64,000 nucleotides of DNA from Leptodactylus fallax (Eukaryota; Chordata; Amphibia; Anura; Leptodactylidae), in assembly GCA_947044405.1 (NCBI GenBank), contig CAMRHE010000011.1:8008501-8072500 (forward strand). The letters run 5' to 3'. The notes beneath the pieces are model-generated. The model ran no database searches. It saw nothing but the letters and a program-made list of their open reading frames with translations, and was not told the origin of the DNA. This document shows, one piece after another, positions 25,508 through 36,072 of this stretch. Positions within the stretch are counted from its first letter, which is position 1. Every line of letters starts with the position of its first letter. The position numbers and the translations under genes were made by a program.

Positions 25508-27809
25508 CCGTTTTATTCTTACAATTGTAGACTACTGTACCAAGTATCCTGAAGCCATACCTATGCGCACAGTTACTGCTAAAAGAGTTGCTGAGGAAAT
25601 TTTGAATGTGTTTAGCAGGGTTGGATTACCTAAGCATATCCTTACTGATCAGGGGAGTAACTTTACATCTTCCTTTCTGTTAGAAGTTTATAAACTTCTT
25701 GGTATACAGCCCCTCAGAACTACCCCTTATCATCCACAAACTGATGGGTTGACTGAACGATATAACCAAACCTTGAAAAATATGCTTAGAAAATTTGCAC
25801 ATAATGATCCAAAACTGTGGGACAAATGGTTGCCCTTTTTGTTATTTGCTTATCGTGAGGTTCCACAAGAGTCTACAGGGTTTAGCCCTTTTGAATTGTT
25901 ATATGGGAGACGACCCAGGGGACTCTTGGATGTTATTAAAGAGGTATGGGAAGGTAGAGCTGGTCATCAGAAAAATGTGGTGGAACATGTGTTGGAAATG
26001 AGAGAGAGATTAATGAAATTGATTAAGGTAGCCCATGATAATGTCCGTAAAGCAAAAGTTTACCAAAAGAAATGGTATGATCAGCATGCCAAAAATAAGT
26101 CAATTAAAGTTGGAGATAAGGTTCTTCTCTTGCTTCCTAGCAGTGAGAATAAGTTGTTGGCCAGATGGCAAGGGCCATATAAAGTGGTTAGACAAACAGG
26201 TCCTGTTTACTTTGAAATTGAAACCCCAGATAAAAAACAAAAAAATAAAATTTACCATGTAAATTTATTAAAACGTTGGCTTGAACCAGAGGTTGATCCC
26301 ACAAATAGCATTACCGGTACTATTGTCGCCGAGGCTTCACAGAATATGTCTGAAGAGATTTATGATTTGTTGAAAAATTGTGCACACTGGTCAGAGGTAA
26401 CTTTGAATCCAAAGTTATCTAAAGGACAACATTGTGACATGAGGAAACTTATTGGGTCTAGTTCACATGCTTTTGGAAGTAAGCCTGGTCATGTGTCTTT
26501 AATTTCTCATGCAATAAATACTGGAGAGCATGCGCCTATCAGGCAGAAACCTTATCGAATACCTGAAAAATTAAAGGGTGAGGCTGAAAATGAGGTGCAG
26601 GAAATGCTTAAATTGGGAGTTGTTGAACCCTCCAAAAGTCCTTGGTCATCACCTGTAGTGATGGTTGGGAAAAAAGATGGGACAATAAGATTTTGCATAG
26701 ATTTTCGTAAAATTAATGCCATATCTAGTTTTGACAATTACCCAATGCCGCGTATAGATGAGCTCATAGATATATTGGGGTGTGCAGAATATATTTCTAC
26801 CCTAGATTTATGTAAGGGTTATTGGCAAATTCCACTTGATGAGAAATCAAAAGAAAAAACTGCCTTTGTGATGCCTAGTGGTCTGTATCAGTTCAGAAAC
26901 ATGCCATTTGGTCTTCATGGTGCTCCAGCCACATTTCAAAGAGCCATGGACTTACTCTTGAAGGATCATATGGAGTACAGTGCTGCTTATCTAGATGACG
27001 TTGTAATTTTTAGTAAATCATGGGAAGACCACTTGTATCACTTGGAAAAGGTCATAACTGAAATTGAGAGAGCTGGTTTCACAATTAATCCACGTAAATG
27101 TGCTTTGGGATTCCAAGAAACAAAGTACCTTGGGTTTATTGTGGATAGTGGTAAAGTAAGGCCAGAAATATCAAAAGTACAAGCCATTCAATCTGCTACT
27201 ATTCCAGCCACAAAAAAAGAAGTCAGATCATTTTTAGGTCTTGTTGGTTATTATAGACGTTTTATTCCAGAATTTGCTACCATAGTTGCTCCCTTAACCG
27301 ACCTAACTAAAAAGAACAGAAGAGAGGAAGTGGTATGGACAACAGAATGTACGCTAGCTTTTGAACAGATAAAAGAAATTTTGTGTAAGGAACCAGTCCT
27401 GCAAAGCCCGAACTTTGACAAACCATTTATTGTGCAGACTGATGCATCAGAGGTGGGACTTGGGGCAGTCCTAAGTCAAGAGGATAATGGTGAGGAACAT
27501 CCTATTCTTTATTTGAGTAGGAAACTTTTCCCCCGTGAACAAAAGTATTCTACTATTGAGAAAGAAGGGCTGGCAATTAAGTGGGCTTTGGAGGCATTAC
27601 GCTATTACTTACTAGGAAGAGAGTTTACTTTGGTAACCGATCATCATCCCCTCACTTGGATTCATACCATGAAAGACAAAAATGCCAGAATTACTAGGTG
27701 GTATTTAGCATTACAGCCATTTAAGTTTGAGATACAACATCGGTCAGGGACGAAGCACCAAAATGCCGATCATTTGTCTAGGTATGGTGCTGAAGTAAAA
27801 GTTGTCTGA
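25490..27809 (+). CDS. gypsy integrase core, RT and RNase H
   Basis: The frame open from about 25490 continues the integrase: TIVDYCTKYPEA, TDQGSNF (second Asp), HPQTDGLTERYNQ (Glu) and a GPY/F module (WQGPYKVV) near 26170. A gypsy RT follows with SPWSSPVVMV, FCIDFRKIN, LDLCKGYWQ (catalytic Asp), MPFGLHGAP and YLDDVVIF (near 26990), all intact. The RNase H has TDAS near 27437, EKEGLAI and TDHHPLTW. It ends in a typical QHRSGTKHQNADHLSR. The first in-frame Met is 25563, but homology starts earlier, so this part was made as a fusion with the upstream frame. The polyprotein stops just before the polypurine tract. Confidence 0.94.
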
Positions 27810-27829
27810 AGAAGGACAAGCTTCCTCTT

Positions 27830-27842
27830 AAGGGGGGAGGAA
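27830..27842 (+). other. Polypurine tract of the gypsy element
   Basis: AAGGGGGGAGGAA directly precedes the 3' LTR and would prime plus-strand DNA synthesis. Confidence 0.9.
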
Positions 27843-28388
27843 TGTGAAGAGGTAAAATGTTTTGTTTTATGTTTATAATTGATTTCCTGTTTTGTAACCT
27901 TAGTTTTGGTACATAAGATGCCAGGTCTGGTAAAGCCTCCGTGTGAATGTTCTTACTGCTTCTTATTTCTTTCTTTCCTCATTAGGTTGGCCACCTAATG
28001 CTCTATTTTTTACTCTTTCTGGTCTTGCCATCTGGAAACAATGTACCAAAACTAAGGAAATACTCACAATTTGTGTTTCATAAAGAAGTGTTTTCATTTA
28101 CTTACCTGCAGTAAGGAGCTGTAGTAGGGTGTGTCTGCCCTGTCCTTATAAGAGGCAAGTCTGCATCAACTCCAGTGTTTTATAGAGAAACTGCATAGGA
28201 TTATGGGAAATGTCTATGCTATAAAAGGATTCCATTACCCAGCAAGCTCAGTAGTTGTTGGTGGAGTTGACACAAGGATTGCTTAGTACACGTTTTGGAT
28301 ATGTTCTGATGAAATAATTAGAATAAACTCCTTTGGATTTCTTTTCAATCAAGGTCTGATTGTTTTTTGGAAAATCCCATGCTTCACA
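27843..28388 (+). repeat. 3' LTR of the gypsy element
   Basis: It is 546 bp and matches the 5' LTR except for two C-to-T changes, near 27987 and 28009. The poly(A) signal lies at 28322-28327. The GTCAG duplication follows. Confidence 0.95.
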
Positions 28389-29100
28389 GTCAGTAGTAGG
28401 TTGAGGAGTGTTAGGGTCAGTGTTTAAATTATAGAGTTTTCATCAGCAATGGCCTGAGGAGACCTAATTTTATCACCGGAGGGATTAGCTATTAGAAATG
28501 GAAGCCTTAATTTAGCTTGACAGATTTTAACTCTATTGATTTTACTAGCTTTGTTGTAGGATTTGTAGTAGGAAAAATGCAAACGTTTAGCCTGATGTTC
28601 AAAGTCTAGAGTTAAGAGCTGTCTGAGATCATTTCTGACATCACAGAGAGCATTCTGGAGAATTGGGATAGGATTGCTTTTATGTTGTCATTCTAAAAAG
28701 GCTATCTAATCCATAGCCAATTGTATAGAACGGAGTTTTTGTTTTTTAAATCTTGAGGAATGTTGCATGAGAAGGCCTCGTATGTACATCTTATGGGAGT
28801 TCCATAATGAGCAATCATCGTGTGCAGAAGGGGCATTAAGAGCAAAAAATTCCTTAAGGCTAGATGAAATGGATTCTTGAACATTTTTCAAAACATGACA
28901 TCGACGTTGTTACTCCAACTGTAGGTATTTCAGGGGTGGGAACGAGTTTTGATGGTCATGGTAACAGGTGCATGATCGGACCAACTTATATCACCTATGG
29001 AGCATTGGGAAATATCAGGAATGAGCCATTTGTCAGTTATAAACATATCAATACGTGTGGTCAAATAAAATCCTTATTTGGAAATGTTTTTGCTGCTTGA
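28389..29100 (-). pseudogene. L1/Tx1 ORF2, endonuclease end and linker
   Basis: On the minus strand the end of the endonuclease is readable as RIDMFITDKW and WSDHAPVTM (SDH motif). An alpha-helical linker (EFFALNAPSAHDDCSLWNS) and an arginine- and lysine-rich part before the RT (HFSYYKSYNKASK) follow. Frames break at several points. It joins across the gypsy insertion with the RT at 22868. Confidence 0.8.
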
Positions 29101-29555
29101 GTCGATATTTAACTCTTTTTTGACATAATATCTAGTACTTAATAAGGAGGCACATACTTAATATATCATCCCTTGATACTTGCAAAAGTATTCATACCCC
29201 TTGAACTTTTTCAGAGTTTGTCACCTTACAACCACAAACTTAAATGTATTTTATTGAGATTTTAAGTGATAGACCAACACAAATTAGCACATAATTGTGA
29301 AGTGGAATGAAAACGATACATGGTTTTCAAAATTTTTATCAAATAAAAAAAATCTGAAAAGTCTGACGTGCAAAAAGTATTCAGCCCCCTGTACTCTGAT
29401 ACCCCTAAATAAAATCCAGTGCAATCAATTGCCTTCAGAAGTCACTTAATTAGTTAATAGAGTCCAGCTGTGTGTAATTTAGTCTCAGTATAAATATACC
29501 TGTTCTGTGAAGGCCTCAGTGGTATGTTACAGAACATTAGTGAACAAACAGCATC

Positions 29556-29874
29556 ATGAAGACCAAGGAACTCACCAGACAGGTCAGAGATAAAGTTGTG
29601 GAGAAGTTTACAGCCGGGTTAGGTTATAAAAACATATCTCAAGCTTTAAGCATCCCAAGGAGCACTGTTCAATCCATCATCCAAAAATGGAAAAAGTATT
29701 CTACAATTACAAACCTACCAAGACATGGCCATCCACCTAAACAGTTTTAACAGATTGAGCAAGGAGAGCACTGGTCAGAGAAGCAGCCAAGAGGCCCATG
29801 GTCACTCTGGAGTTGCTGCAGAAATCCACAGCTCAGGTGGGAGAATCTGTCCACAGGACAACTATAAGTCGTGT
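29556..29874 (+). pseudogene. Tc1 family D transposase, N-terminal part
   Basis: An ATG at 29556 opens MKTKELTRQVRDKVV, a helix-turn-helix region (ALSIPRSTVQSIIQKW) and the TNLPRHG linker. A frameshift near 29740 moves the continuation (MVTLELLQKSTAQVG, HRTTISR) to another frame from 29798. The solo LTR then interrupts the second helix-turn-helix. The next coding piece resumes at 30545. Confidence 0.8.
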
Positions 29875-30539
29875 TGTAACATCTCTGCCTGTTCGGGTCT
29901 CTGCGCCACCCTCCGCTCGCGTGCTGCGGCGAAGGAGGCGTGTTCAGTTTGATTCCTTGCGTAGGGTTCTTGTTGCTCAGTCTGAACACTGTCCTAGTAC
30001 CTCTTGTCTATCATTGAATTTCTACCACACCCATCTCCTGAACCTTTGTTTCTCTCTGCTTCTCTAATAGTTAACCTCAGCCTTGCCTGCGTGATTGACA
30101 TCCTTTCATCCTATCAAGTCTGGAGCGGGTTCTTCCTTCCTGTCTGCTCTTTGCTCACATTCACATTGGCGCTTGCTATTGCTTTTGCATACTGGCCTTT
30201 ACTCCTTGCTGTTTTGTTACTTGTATTCCTATTCCTGACCTCTGGCTTTGTCTTTGACTAGTCTCTTGGATTTTGATTCTGTACTGCATTGCTCGTCTGT
30301 TACTGACCCCTTAGCTAGCTGACCTCCCTTTTCGTTGTTTGTCCTGTCTGCGTTTTGTGTTGCCACTTATGTTAAGAATAGACTGTCGACCAGTTGCTGG
30401 CTGTCGCCTAGGACAGATCAGGCAAGTTAGCCAGGGACAGTGGGGGGGTTCAGCTTTAGGGCTCACTGCCTTGTTGTGCCCCTCCCCCCAGGGTTCTGCA
30501 GCAGGACTGGGGAGTTGCTCAACTGGCAATTCCCTTACA
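29875..30539 (+). mobile_element. Solo LTR (665 bp) inserted in the Tc1
   Basis: It starts TGTAACATC and ends CCTTACA, an inverted TGTAA/TTACA terminus. The flanking bases are CGTGT (29870-29874) and CGTGC (30540-30544), a nearly perfect 5-bp target duplication. Splicing it out restores the Tc1 coding sequence across the junction, from ISR to LHKSGLYGR. The GC-rich, CT-rich body resembles frog gypsy LTRs. The open frames inside it are not genes. Confidence 0.75.
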
Positions 30540-30544
30540 CGTGC

Positions 30545-30678
30545 ACTCCACAAATCTGGCCTTTATGGAAGAGTGGCAAGAAGAACACCATTGTTGAAAG
30601 AAAGACATAATAAGTGCCGTTTACAGTTTGTCACAAGTCAGATGAGACCAAAGTTGAACTTTTTGGCCTAAATGCAAA
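30545..30678 (+). pseudogene. Tc1 family D transposase, middle piece
   Basis: The frame LHKSGLYGRVARRTPLL follows the solo LTR and continues to KLNFLA, where a deletion and then a second Tc1 insertion interrupt it. The first catalytic Asp region is compressed here (GTCAGATGAGACC, DETK-like). Confidence 0.7.
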
Positions 30679-30686
30679 TCGCTATA

Positions 30687-31504
30687 CAGTTGTGCTAAAA
30701 AGTTTACATACCCTGGCAGATTTTTTGTTTTTTTGGCCTTTTTTCAGAGAATATGAGTGATAACACAAAAACTTTTTCTCCATACATGGCTAGTGGTTGG
30801 TTGAAGCCATTTATTGTCAAACTTCTGTGTTTTCTCTTTTTAAATCATAATGACAACCAATAACATCAAAATGACCCTGTTCAAGAGTTCACATACCCCA
30901 GTTCTTAATACCGTGTATTGCCCCCTCTAACATCAATGACAGCTTGAAGTCTTTTGTGGTAGTTATGGATGAGGCTCTTTATTTTCTCAGATGGTAAAAC
31001 TGGCCATTCTTCTTGGCAAAATGTCTCCAGTTCCTGTAAATTCCTGGGATGTCTTGCATGTACTGTGCGCTTGAGATCTCCCCAGAGTGGCTCAATGATA
31101 TTGAAGTCAGGAGACTGAGATGGCCACTCCAGAACCTTCACTTTCTTCTGCTGTAGCCAATGACAGGTCGACTTGGCCTTGTGTTTTGGATCGTTGTCAT
31201 TTTGGAACGTCCAAGTACGTCCCATGCGCAACTTCCTGGCAGATGAGTGCATATTTGCCTCCAGTATTTGTTGATAATGTGCTGCATTCATTTTTCCTTC
31301 AACTTTGACCAAGTTTCCTGTGCCTGTGCCTTTTGATGTTTTTGGTTGTCATTATGATTTAAAAAGAGAAAACACAGACGTTTGACAATAAATGGCTTCA
31401 ACCAACTAGTAACCATGAGTGTAGGAAAAGTTTTTGTGTTATCATTCATATTCTCTGAAAAAAGGCCAAAAAAACCAAAAAATCTGCCCGGGTATGTAAA
31501 CTTT
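30687..31504 (-). mobile_element. Internally deleted Tc1, family E, inside the family D copy
   Basis: TA at 30685-30686 precedes CAGTTGTGCTAAAAAGTTTAC. The inverse of the adjacent sequence recurs at 31470-31504, where the last dozen bases of the terminus are lost. The element is about 0.8 kb; an intact relative would be about twice that. It lies in the family D transposase gene, so it inserted later. Confidence 0.82.
30905..31312 (-). pseudogene. Tc1 family E transposase, C-terminal part
   Basis: A frame of 135 codons covers the end of the catalytic domain: WTFQNDNDPKHKA (Asp motif, first Q changed to N), SPDFNIIEPLWGDLK (Glu motif) and the closing GGNTRY. The DNA-binding domain and the first Asp are missing by internal deletion. 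Confidence 0.8.
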
Positions 31505-31915
31505 GAGATGCTTTTCTTCAGTAGGGACAGGGAAGCTGGTCAGAGTTGATGGGAAGATGGATGGAGCTAAATAGAGGGCAATCCTGAAAGAAAACCTGTT
31601 GGAGGCTGCAAAAGACTTCCATCAAGACAATGACCCTAAACATACAGCCAGAGCTACAGTGGAATGGTTTACATCAAATAATATTCATGTGTTAGAATGG
31701 CCCAGTTACAGTCCAGACCTAAATCCCATTGAGCATCTGTGGCAAGACATGAAAATTGCTGTTCACAGACACCCTCCATCCAATCTGGCTGAACTTGAGC
31801 TATTTTGCAAAGAAGAATGGGCAAAAATTTCAGTCACTAGATGTGCAAAGCTGGTAGAGACATACCCCAAAAGAGTTGCATCTATAATTGTGGCGAAAGG
31901 TGGCTTTATAAAGTA
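31505..31915 (+). pseudogene. Tc1 family D transposase, C-terminal part
   Basis: The best frame starts at 31599 and carries [27 protein letters not shown] with DD34E spacing, and CKEEWAKIS. It runs through the normal end near 31915, then continues into the inverted repeat. A short deletion lies before the QDND motif (AAKDFHQD). The upstream piece 31505-31598 (fragments of the GTGKLVRVDGKMDG motif) is in broken frames. Confidence 0.8.
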
Positions 31916-32136
31916 TTGCTATAGGTGCGCTGAATGCTTTTGCACGTCACACTTTTCAGATTTTTATTTGATTAAAATTTTGAAAACCATGTATCTTTTT
32001 CGTTCCACTTCACAATTATGTGCTACTTTGTGTTGGTCTATCACTTAAATTCTCAAAATACATTTAAGTTTGTGGTTGTCAGGTGACAAACTCTGAAAAT
32101 GTTCAAAGGGTATGAATATGAATGCAAGACACTGTA

Positions 32137-32396
32137 TCATACCTGTCTACTGTCCCTTTTCAGCATACGTATTCCTTTTATGTATATTATTATATAAAAC
32201 TTTAATAAAAATTTACTAAATGAAAAGGAGAAAATGAATCTCACAGTTTATTCTGAGCAAGAAAATACCCCATATGTGGATGTAAGCTGCTGTTTGGGCA
32301 GTGCGCTGAAGGGAGGGAGCGCCACTGGGCCTTTAAAAAGCAGACTTTGCTTTAATAGTTTTCAGGTGTTATGTTTCATTTACAGAATCACTAAAG
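32137..32396. repeat. Frog repeat unit, first copy (interrupted)
   Basis: Phrases such as CATATGTGGATGTAAGCTGCTGTTTGGGCA with AGGGAGCGCC are repeated, altered, near 33640-33700. The unit continues after the hAT MITE at 32397-32692. No coding. Confidence 0.45.
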
Positions 32397-32692
32397 CAGG
32401 GGTCCCCAACCACCGGTCCGCGGGCAAGGACCGGGCCGTTGGTGGTCGGGGCGGTGGGCTGACCTTAGTAGACGCGGCTCCTGGCACAGCACATTATGTC
32501 CCGCCAGAACCCCCCAGTCTACAGTGCTTTTTGGTGTATAGCGCTGCTAAGTAATTCAACCTCCTCTTTAACTCCGCCCCCATATGAACAAAGCCCCGCC
32601 CCTACAACCCCACACCCCCCGCCCTGCTGGGTCGTGGAAAAATGGTCTTGCTTGAAGCCGTTCTCTGGTGCAAAAAAGGTTTGGGACGACTG
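32397..32692. mobile_element. hAT MITE (296 bp)
   Basis: It begins CAGGGGTCCCCAACCACCGG and ends GGTTTGGGACGACTG, a partly inverted terminus. The flanks CACTAAAG and CTCTAAAG are an 8-bp duplication with one change. It has no coding capacity. Confidence 0.82.
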
Positions 32693-32700
32693 CTCTAAAG

Positions 32701-34005
32701 TACTAGTACAGGGGATAACCTGCAAAAATTACCCCATTTTGGAAACTACACTACACATAATTTATCTAGAGGTATAGTGAACATTTTGAACCCACAGCTG
32801 TTTCACAGATTTTATCAACACTGGGATGTGAATAAAATGAAAAATTACTAAAATGTCACTTTATCCTCACAGTTTCCAATGAACCATCAATTTAATCCAC
32901 ATTTTTCATTTTCACAAAAGGTTAAACAAGAAAAAGCACTACACATTTTGTTACACAATTTCTCATGTACATGGCAATACCCAATATGCAGTTGTAAAAT
33001 GTTGTATGGGTACATTGTGGTATGGGTACATGACAGTGATCAGAATGGAAAAAGCGCTGTTTGGCTTTTCAAGAGCAGATTTCCCTAGAATAATTTTTAG
33101 GTGCCTTGTCGCATTTGCAGAGCCCCTACAATAATAAAAAAAAAAGTTACCCCATTTTGGAAACTACACCCATCACATAATTTATCAAGGGTTATAATGA
33201 GCATTTTGACCCAAATGATGGATGTTTAATGGATGATGGATGATGGAAATTGAAATATTACATGCAGCCCCAAACTTTTGTTTGGAAAAATGACAAGGTT
33301 CAGAAGTGAAGAGCACCATGTGCATTTCAAGCCTAATTTAGACATTTACACTGAACTGGTGTGCATTTGCAGAGGTCCTGCAACAAAATAAATATTTCAC
33401 CCCCAATATATGACTCCATTTTAGAAGCTGCACCCCTCAAGGAATTTCTCAGGAGTATTATTATCATTTTGAGTCCAATAGTGTGATCCCAAAAATTAAT
33501 TTGCAAAGTGAAAATTACATTTTTTGAACAAATATGCCTTTTCAGTACACAATATGCTGTGCCCACTTTGAGTCATTAGAGACATGCATTCCTAAAACTT
33601 TTAAATGGGTTATCTCGGGTACAAAAAAGTTGTGTATGTGGGCGTAAACTGCTGTTTAGGCACACAGGAGGGCTCAGAAGGAAAGGAGCACTGCACTTTT
33701 TGCCTTTTAGAGTATAGATTTAGAGGGACTGTTTTTTGAAAGCCATATTGTTTTTACAGAGCCTCAGATTTATGAATAGTTATAGAGAGAATTTTTAACC
33801 CTTGAGCATTACATTTATTCAGTTTTCAGGACTGAATGAGCAGCTGAATAGTGAAAATTGCAATTTTTCCAGAGATACGCTATTTCACTGCTTGATATGT
33901 TGTGTCAAGCTTGGGTCAGCAGAAACACACACTTAACAAACTGTTAAGTAGGTATCCCAGGCACAACAGCTTTTGGATTTTTGTCTCTGACAAAAGCTGG
34001 GCACA
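32701..34005. repeat. Degenerate repeat units of roughly 260-420 bp
   Basis: The phrase TACCCCATTTTGGAAACTACAC occurs at about 32730 and 33148, and a changed form (ACTCCATTTTAGAAGCTGCACC) at about 33410. Each is followed by similar text about ATAATTTATC and CATTTTGA. The leader CTGCTGTTTAGGCACAC occurs near 33650. This looks like a worn tandem or serially inserted family; no reading frame matters. Confidence 0.5.
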
Positions 34006-34009
34006 ACAT

Positions 34010-34866
34010 ATTGCACACTAAATTGTCATATTTCTCGAAAAATTGGCATTTTCACTTTTCACCATCAGCAGCGTTTTCATTTCTGGAAAATAAATTAATG
34101 CAACTATTGCTCCAATAACAACCCTTCTGTTCCTGGCTGTGCGCCCAAACAACAGTTCTAGATGTTGGAGTAGGCAGGACCTTGTTTGGCTAATAAATCT
34201 GGGAGAAATCCTAGGAGTAATAGCAGAGAAGTCGAGGGGGCCTTCTCTGATATTACTGAAGTTTGTGCCAGATATCGCATGCACCCTTTGATCAGTTGAT
34301 CCAGCTGTTTGTTTTTGTGGCCCGGAGAGCCATGAAATCAGAGGTCGTAGAGAAGTGAGGGACCAAACAGTTCCTTGGAGATGTTGGCAAGGGGATCATC
34401 CCCATGGATGTGAAATAAGTTGATCCAGCATTTAAATTGGACCGCTTTGTAGTAGTCAAGTATGTTAGGTGGGCCATGTCATCTGCCGATTTCTTTTTCA
34501 TTAATAGGGCTACAGGGAGGCGAGGTCTTCTCCAGTGCCTAGGAAGGTTGAGAAGATGCCCCGAAGAGTCTTGAGGAAAAGAGGGGAGAGATGTATGGGG
34601 ACCATGTGAAGGTGATTCAGAACCTTCGGAAGGATGTAGGATTGAAGGAGATTCTGCTTTCCAAAATGGAACAAGAGCATGTTGTTGTAAGAAGAAAGCA
34701 AGGTGCGAAGTTCGGTGAGTGATGAATGGAAGTTCTCGTCGTAGAGGTCAGCAGGGTTCACTGTCAGGTGTACACCCAGGTAATTGATCACTAGGTCACT
34801 ACTTACATTACTAAAATATTTAATCTCTCTCTCTCTTCTGGAATCTTCCCCTGCTCTTTCAAACAT
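34010..34866 (-). pseudogene. L1/Tx1 ORF2, post-RT region
   Basis: The phrases INYLGVHLTVNPADLYDENF and GKQNLLQSYILPK (34805-34540) are the usual L1 sequence after the YADD motif. A piece encoding HPNILDYYKAVQFKCWI (near 34450) follows in another frame. Stops and frameshifts are frequent. The first dozen codons of the open stretch (34866-34806) come from the L2 on the other strand. Confidence 0.72.
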
Positions 34867-34962
34867 GCTGTTATAAACCCGCTACTGAAGAAATCTTCCC
34901 TTAACCAATCCTGTGCTGTTAACTAATGACCTGACTCTAACTTCCCCTTCATCTCCAAAATC

Positions 34963-35421
34963 TTGGAATGCTTGGTCTATTCTTGTTTAATCCGTTATCT
35001 TTCTGCTAATTCTCTTCTTGACCCCTTACAGTCTGGCTTCTGCACTCTGCACTCTACTGAAACGGCCCTCACAAAAGTCTCCAATGATCTCCTGACAGCT
35101 AAATCTAACAGTGACTATTGTCTTCTTATTCTTCTGGATCTCTCAGCAGCATTTGACACTGTTGACCACCAACTCCTCTTCACTATGCTCTGCTCTGTCG
35201 GGCTCATGGACACCGCACTCTCTTGGATTTCCTCTTATCTCTCAGACCACACTTTCAGTTTATCATTTATGGGCTGTGTCTCTTCCCCTCTTCCCCTTGC
35301 TGTTGGGGTTCCTCAGGGCTCGATCCTAGGCCCCCTGCTCTTCTCTCTCTATACTGTCCCTATTGGACAAACAATCACCAGATTTGGCTTCGGGTACCAT
35401 CTTTATGCTGAAGACACCTAA
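34963..35421 (+). pseudogene. L2 ORF2 RT, first half
   Basis: The frame encodes [12 protein letters not shown] (RT motif A) and [16 protein letters not shown] (motif B, intact) and ends at a stop inside the YADD region. There the sequence reads YAEDT followed by TAA, so the second catalytic Asp is Glu. Upstream coding from 34806 (KIFNLSLSSG) is interrupted by stops near 34925. Confidence 0.87.
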
Positions 35422-35499
35422 TTATATACCTCATCCTGTGATATCACCCCTGCACTAATACAGAACACCAGTGACTGTCTTTTTGCTGTCTCAAATATC

Positions 35500-36072
35500 A
35501 TGTCTTCAATTTATCTGAAACTGAATCTCTCAAAGATTGAACTACTGCTGTTTCCACCATCTAACAGACCTAACCCTGATATTTCAATTTCAGTCTCTGG
35601 CCTTACCATAACTCCTAGGCAGTATGCCCGCTGCCTCGGTGTTATGTTTGACTCAGACCTTTCTTTCTCCCCCAATATCCAATTACTTGCACGCTCATGT
35701 CATCTCCACCTCAAAAACATCTCCAGAATATGCCCTTTCCTTACCAGAGATACACTAAAGACACTTATTGTTGCCCTGATTCATTCTCGCCTTGACTACT
35801 GTAACGCCTTACTAATCGGTCTTCCCCTTACTAAACTCTCCCCTCTACAATTTATTCTGAATGTAGCAGCCAGGCTCATCTATCAATCTAAACTCTACAG
35901 CGATGCCTCCGGTCTGTGTCATTCACTTCACTGGCTGCCTATCCAATACAGAATACAATATAAGCTTATCACCCTCATCCACAAGGCTCTCCATAATGTC
36001 GCACCTCCCTACATTTCCTCCCTCATTTCCGTCTATCGCCCAACCCATGCTCCTGTTCACTCAATGACCTAA
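35500..36072 (+). pseudogene. L2 ORF2 RT, C-terminal half
   Basis: It continues with [28 protein letters not shown] and [13 protein letters not shown], the conserved C-terminal part of L2-like ORF2. A frameshift near 36060 breaks the last 60 codons; related residues are readable to about 36245. Confidence 0.87.

Larger units (their letters stand above)
22875..28388 (+). mobile_element. Gmr1-like Ty3/gypsy LTR retrotransposon, full length (5514 bp)
   Basis: Two 546-bp LTRs flank an internal region with a primer-binding site and polypurine tract, and a 5-bp duplication GTCAG lies at 22870-22874 and 28389-28393. The pol domains run protease, integrase, RT, RNase H. That order is typical of Ty1/copia, yet the sequences are gypsy-type. 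This combination defines the Gmr1 group known from deuterostomes. The LTRs differ at only two positions, both C to T, so the insertion is young. A one-base frameshift near 25490 is the only visible coding defect. It sits in the minus-strand L1 copy A. Confidence 0.95.
20230..29125 (-). mobile_element. L1/Tx1-type LINE, copy A, split by the gypsy element
   Basis: On the minus strand the order is endonuclease end (29100-28900), linker (28890-28389), then, beyond the gypsy insertion (22870-28393 with its TSD), reverse transcriptase (22868-21700) and C-terminal region (21660-20546). The 3' end is an A-rich tail near 20230-20260. The GTCAG target duplication of the gypsy element joins the two halves. 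The 5' end is truncated near 29125. The copy is heavily mutated and carries a 250-bp tandem duplication. Confidence 0.85.
29172..32134 (+). mobile_element. Tc1-like transposon, family D, copy 1, with two nested insertions
   Basis: The right end reads GCAAGACACTG followed by TA (32135-32136). The left end is degraded but recognisable from CTTGCAAAAGTATTCATACCCC. Long inverted repeats include TTAAATGTATTTTATTGAG on the left and its inverse near 32045. The gene is split by a solo LTR (29875-30539) and by another Tc1 (30687-31504). The family recurs at 45208-47131 and 55825-56081. Confidence 0.85.

Noticed and set aside
29798..30671. Several open frames of 80-110 codons between 29800 and 30670
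   Set aside because: They run from the Tc1 into a solo LTR and out again; only the Tc1-derived ends have meaning.
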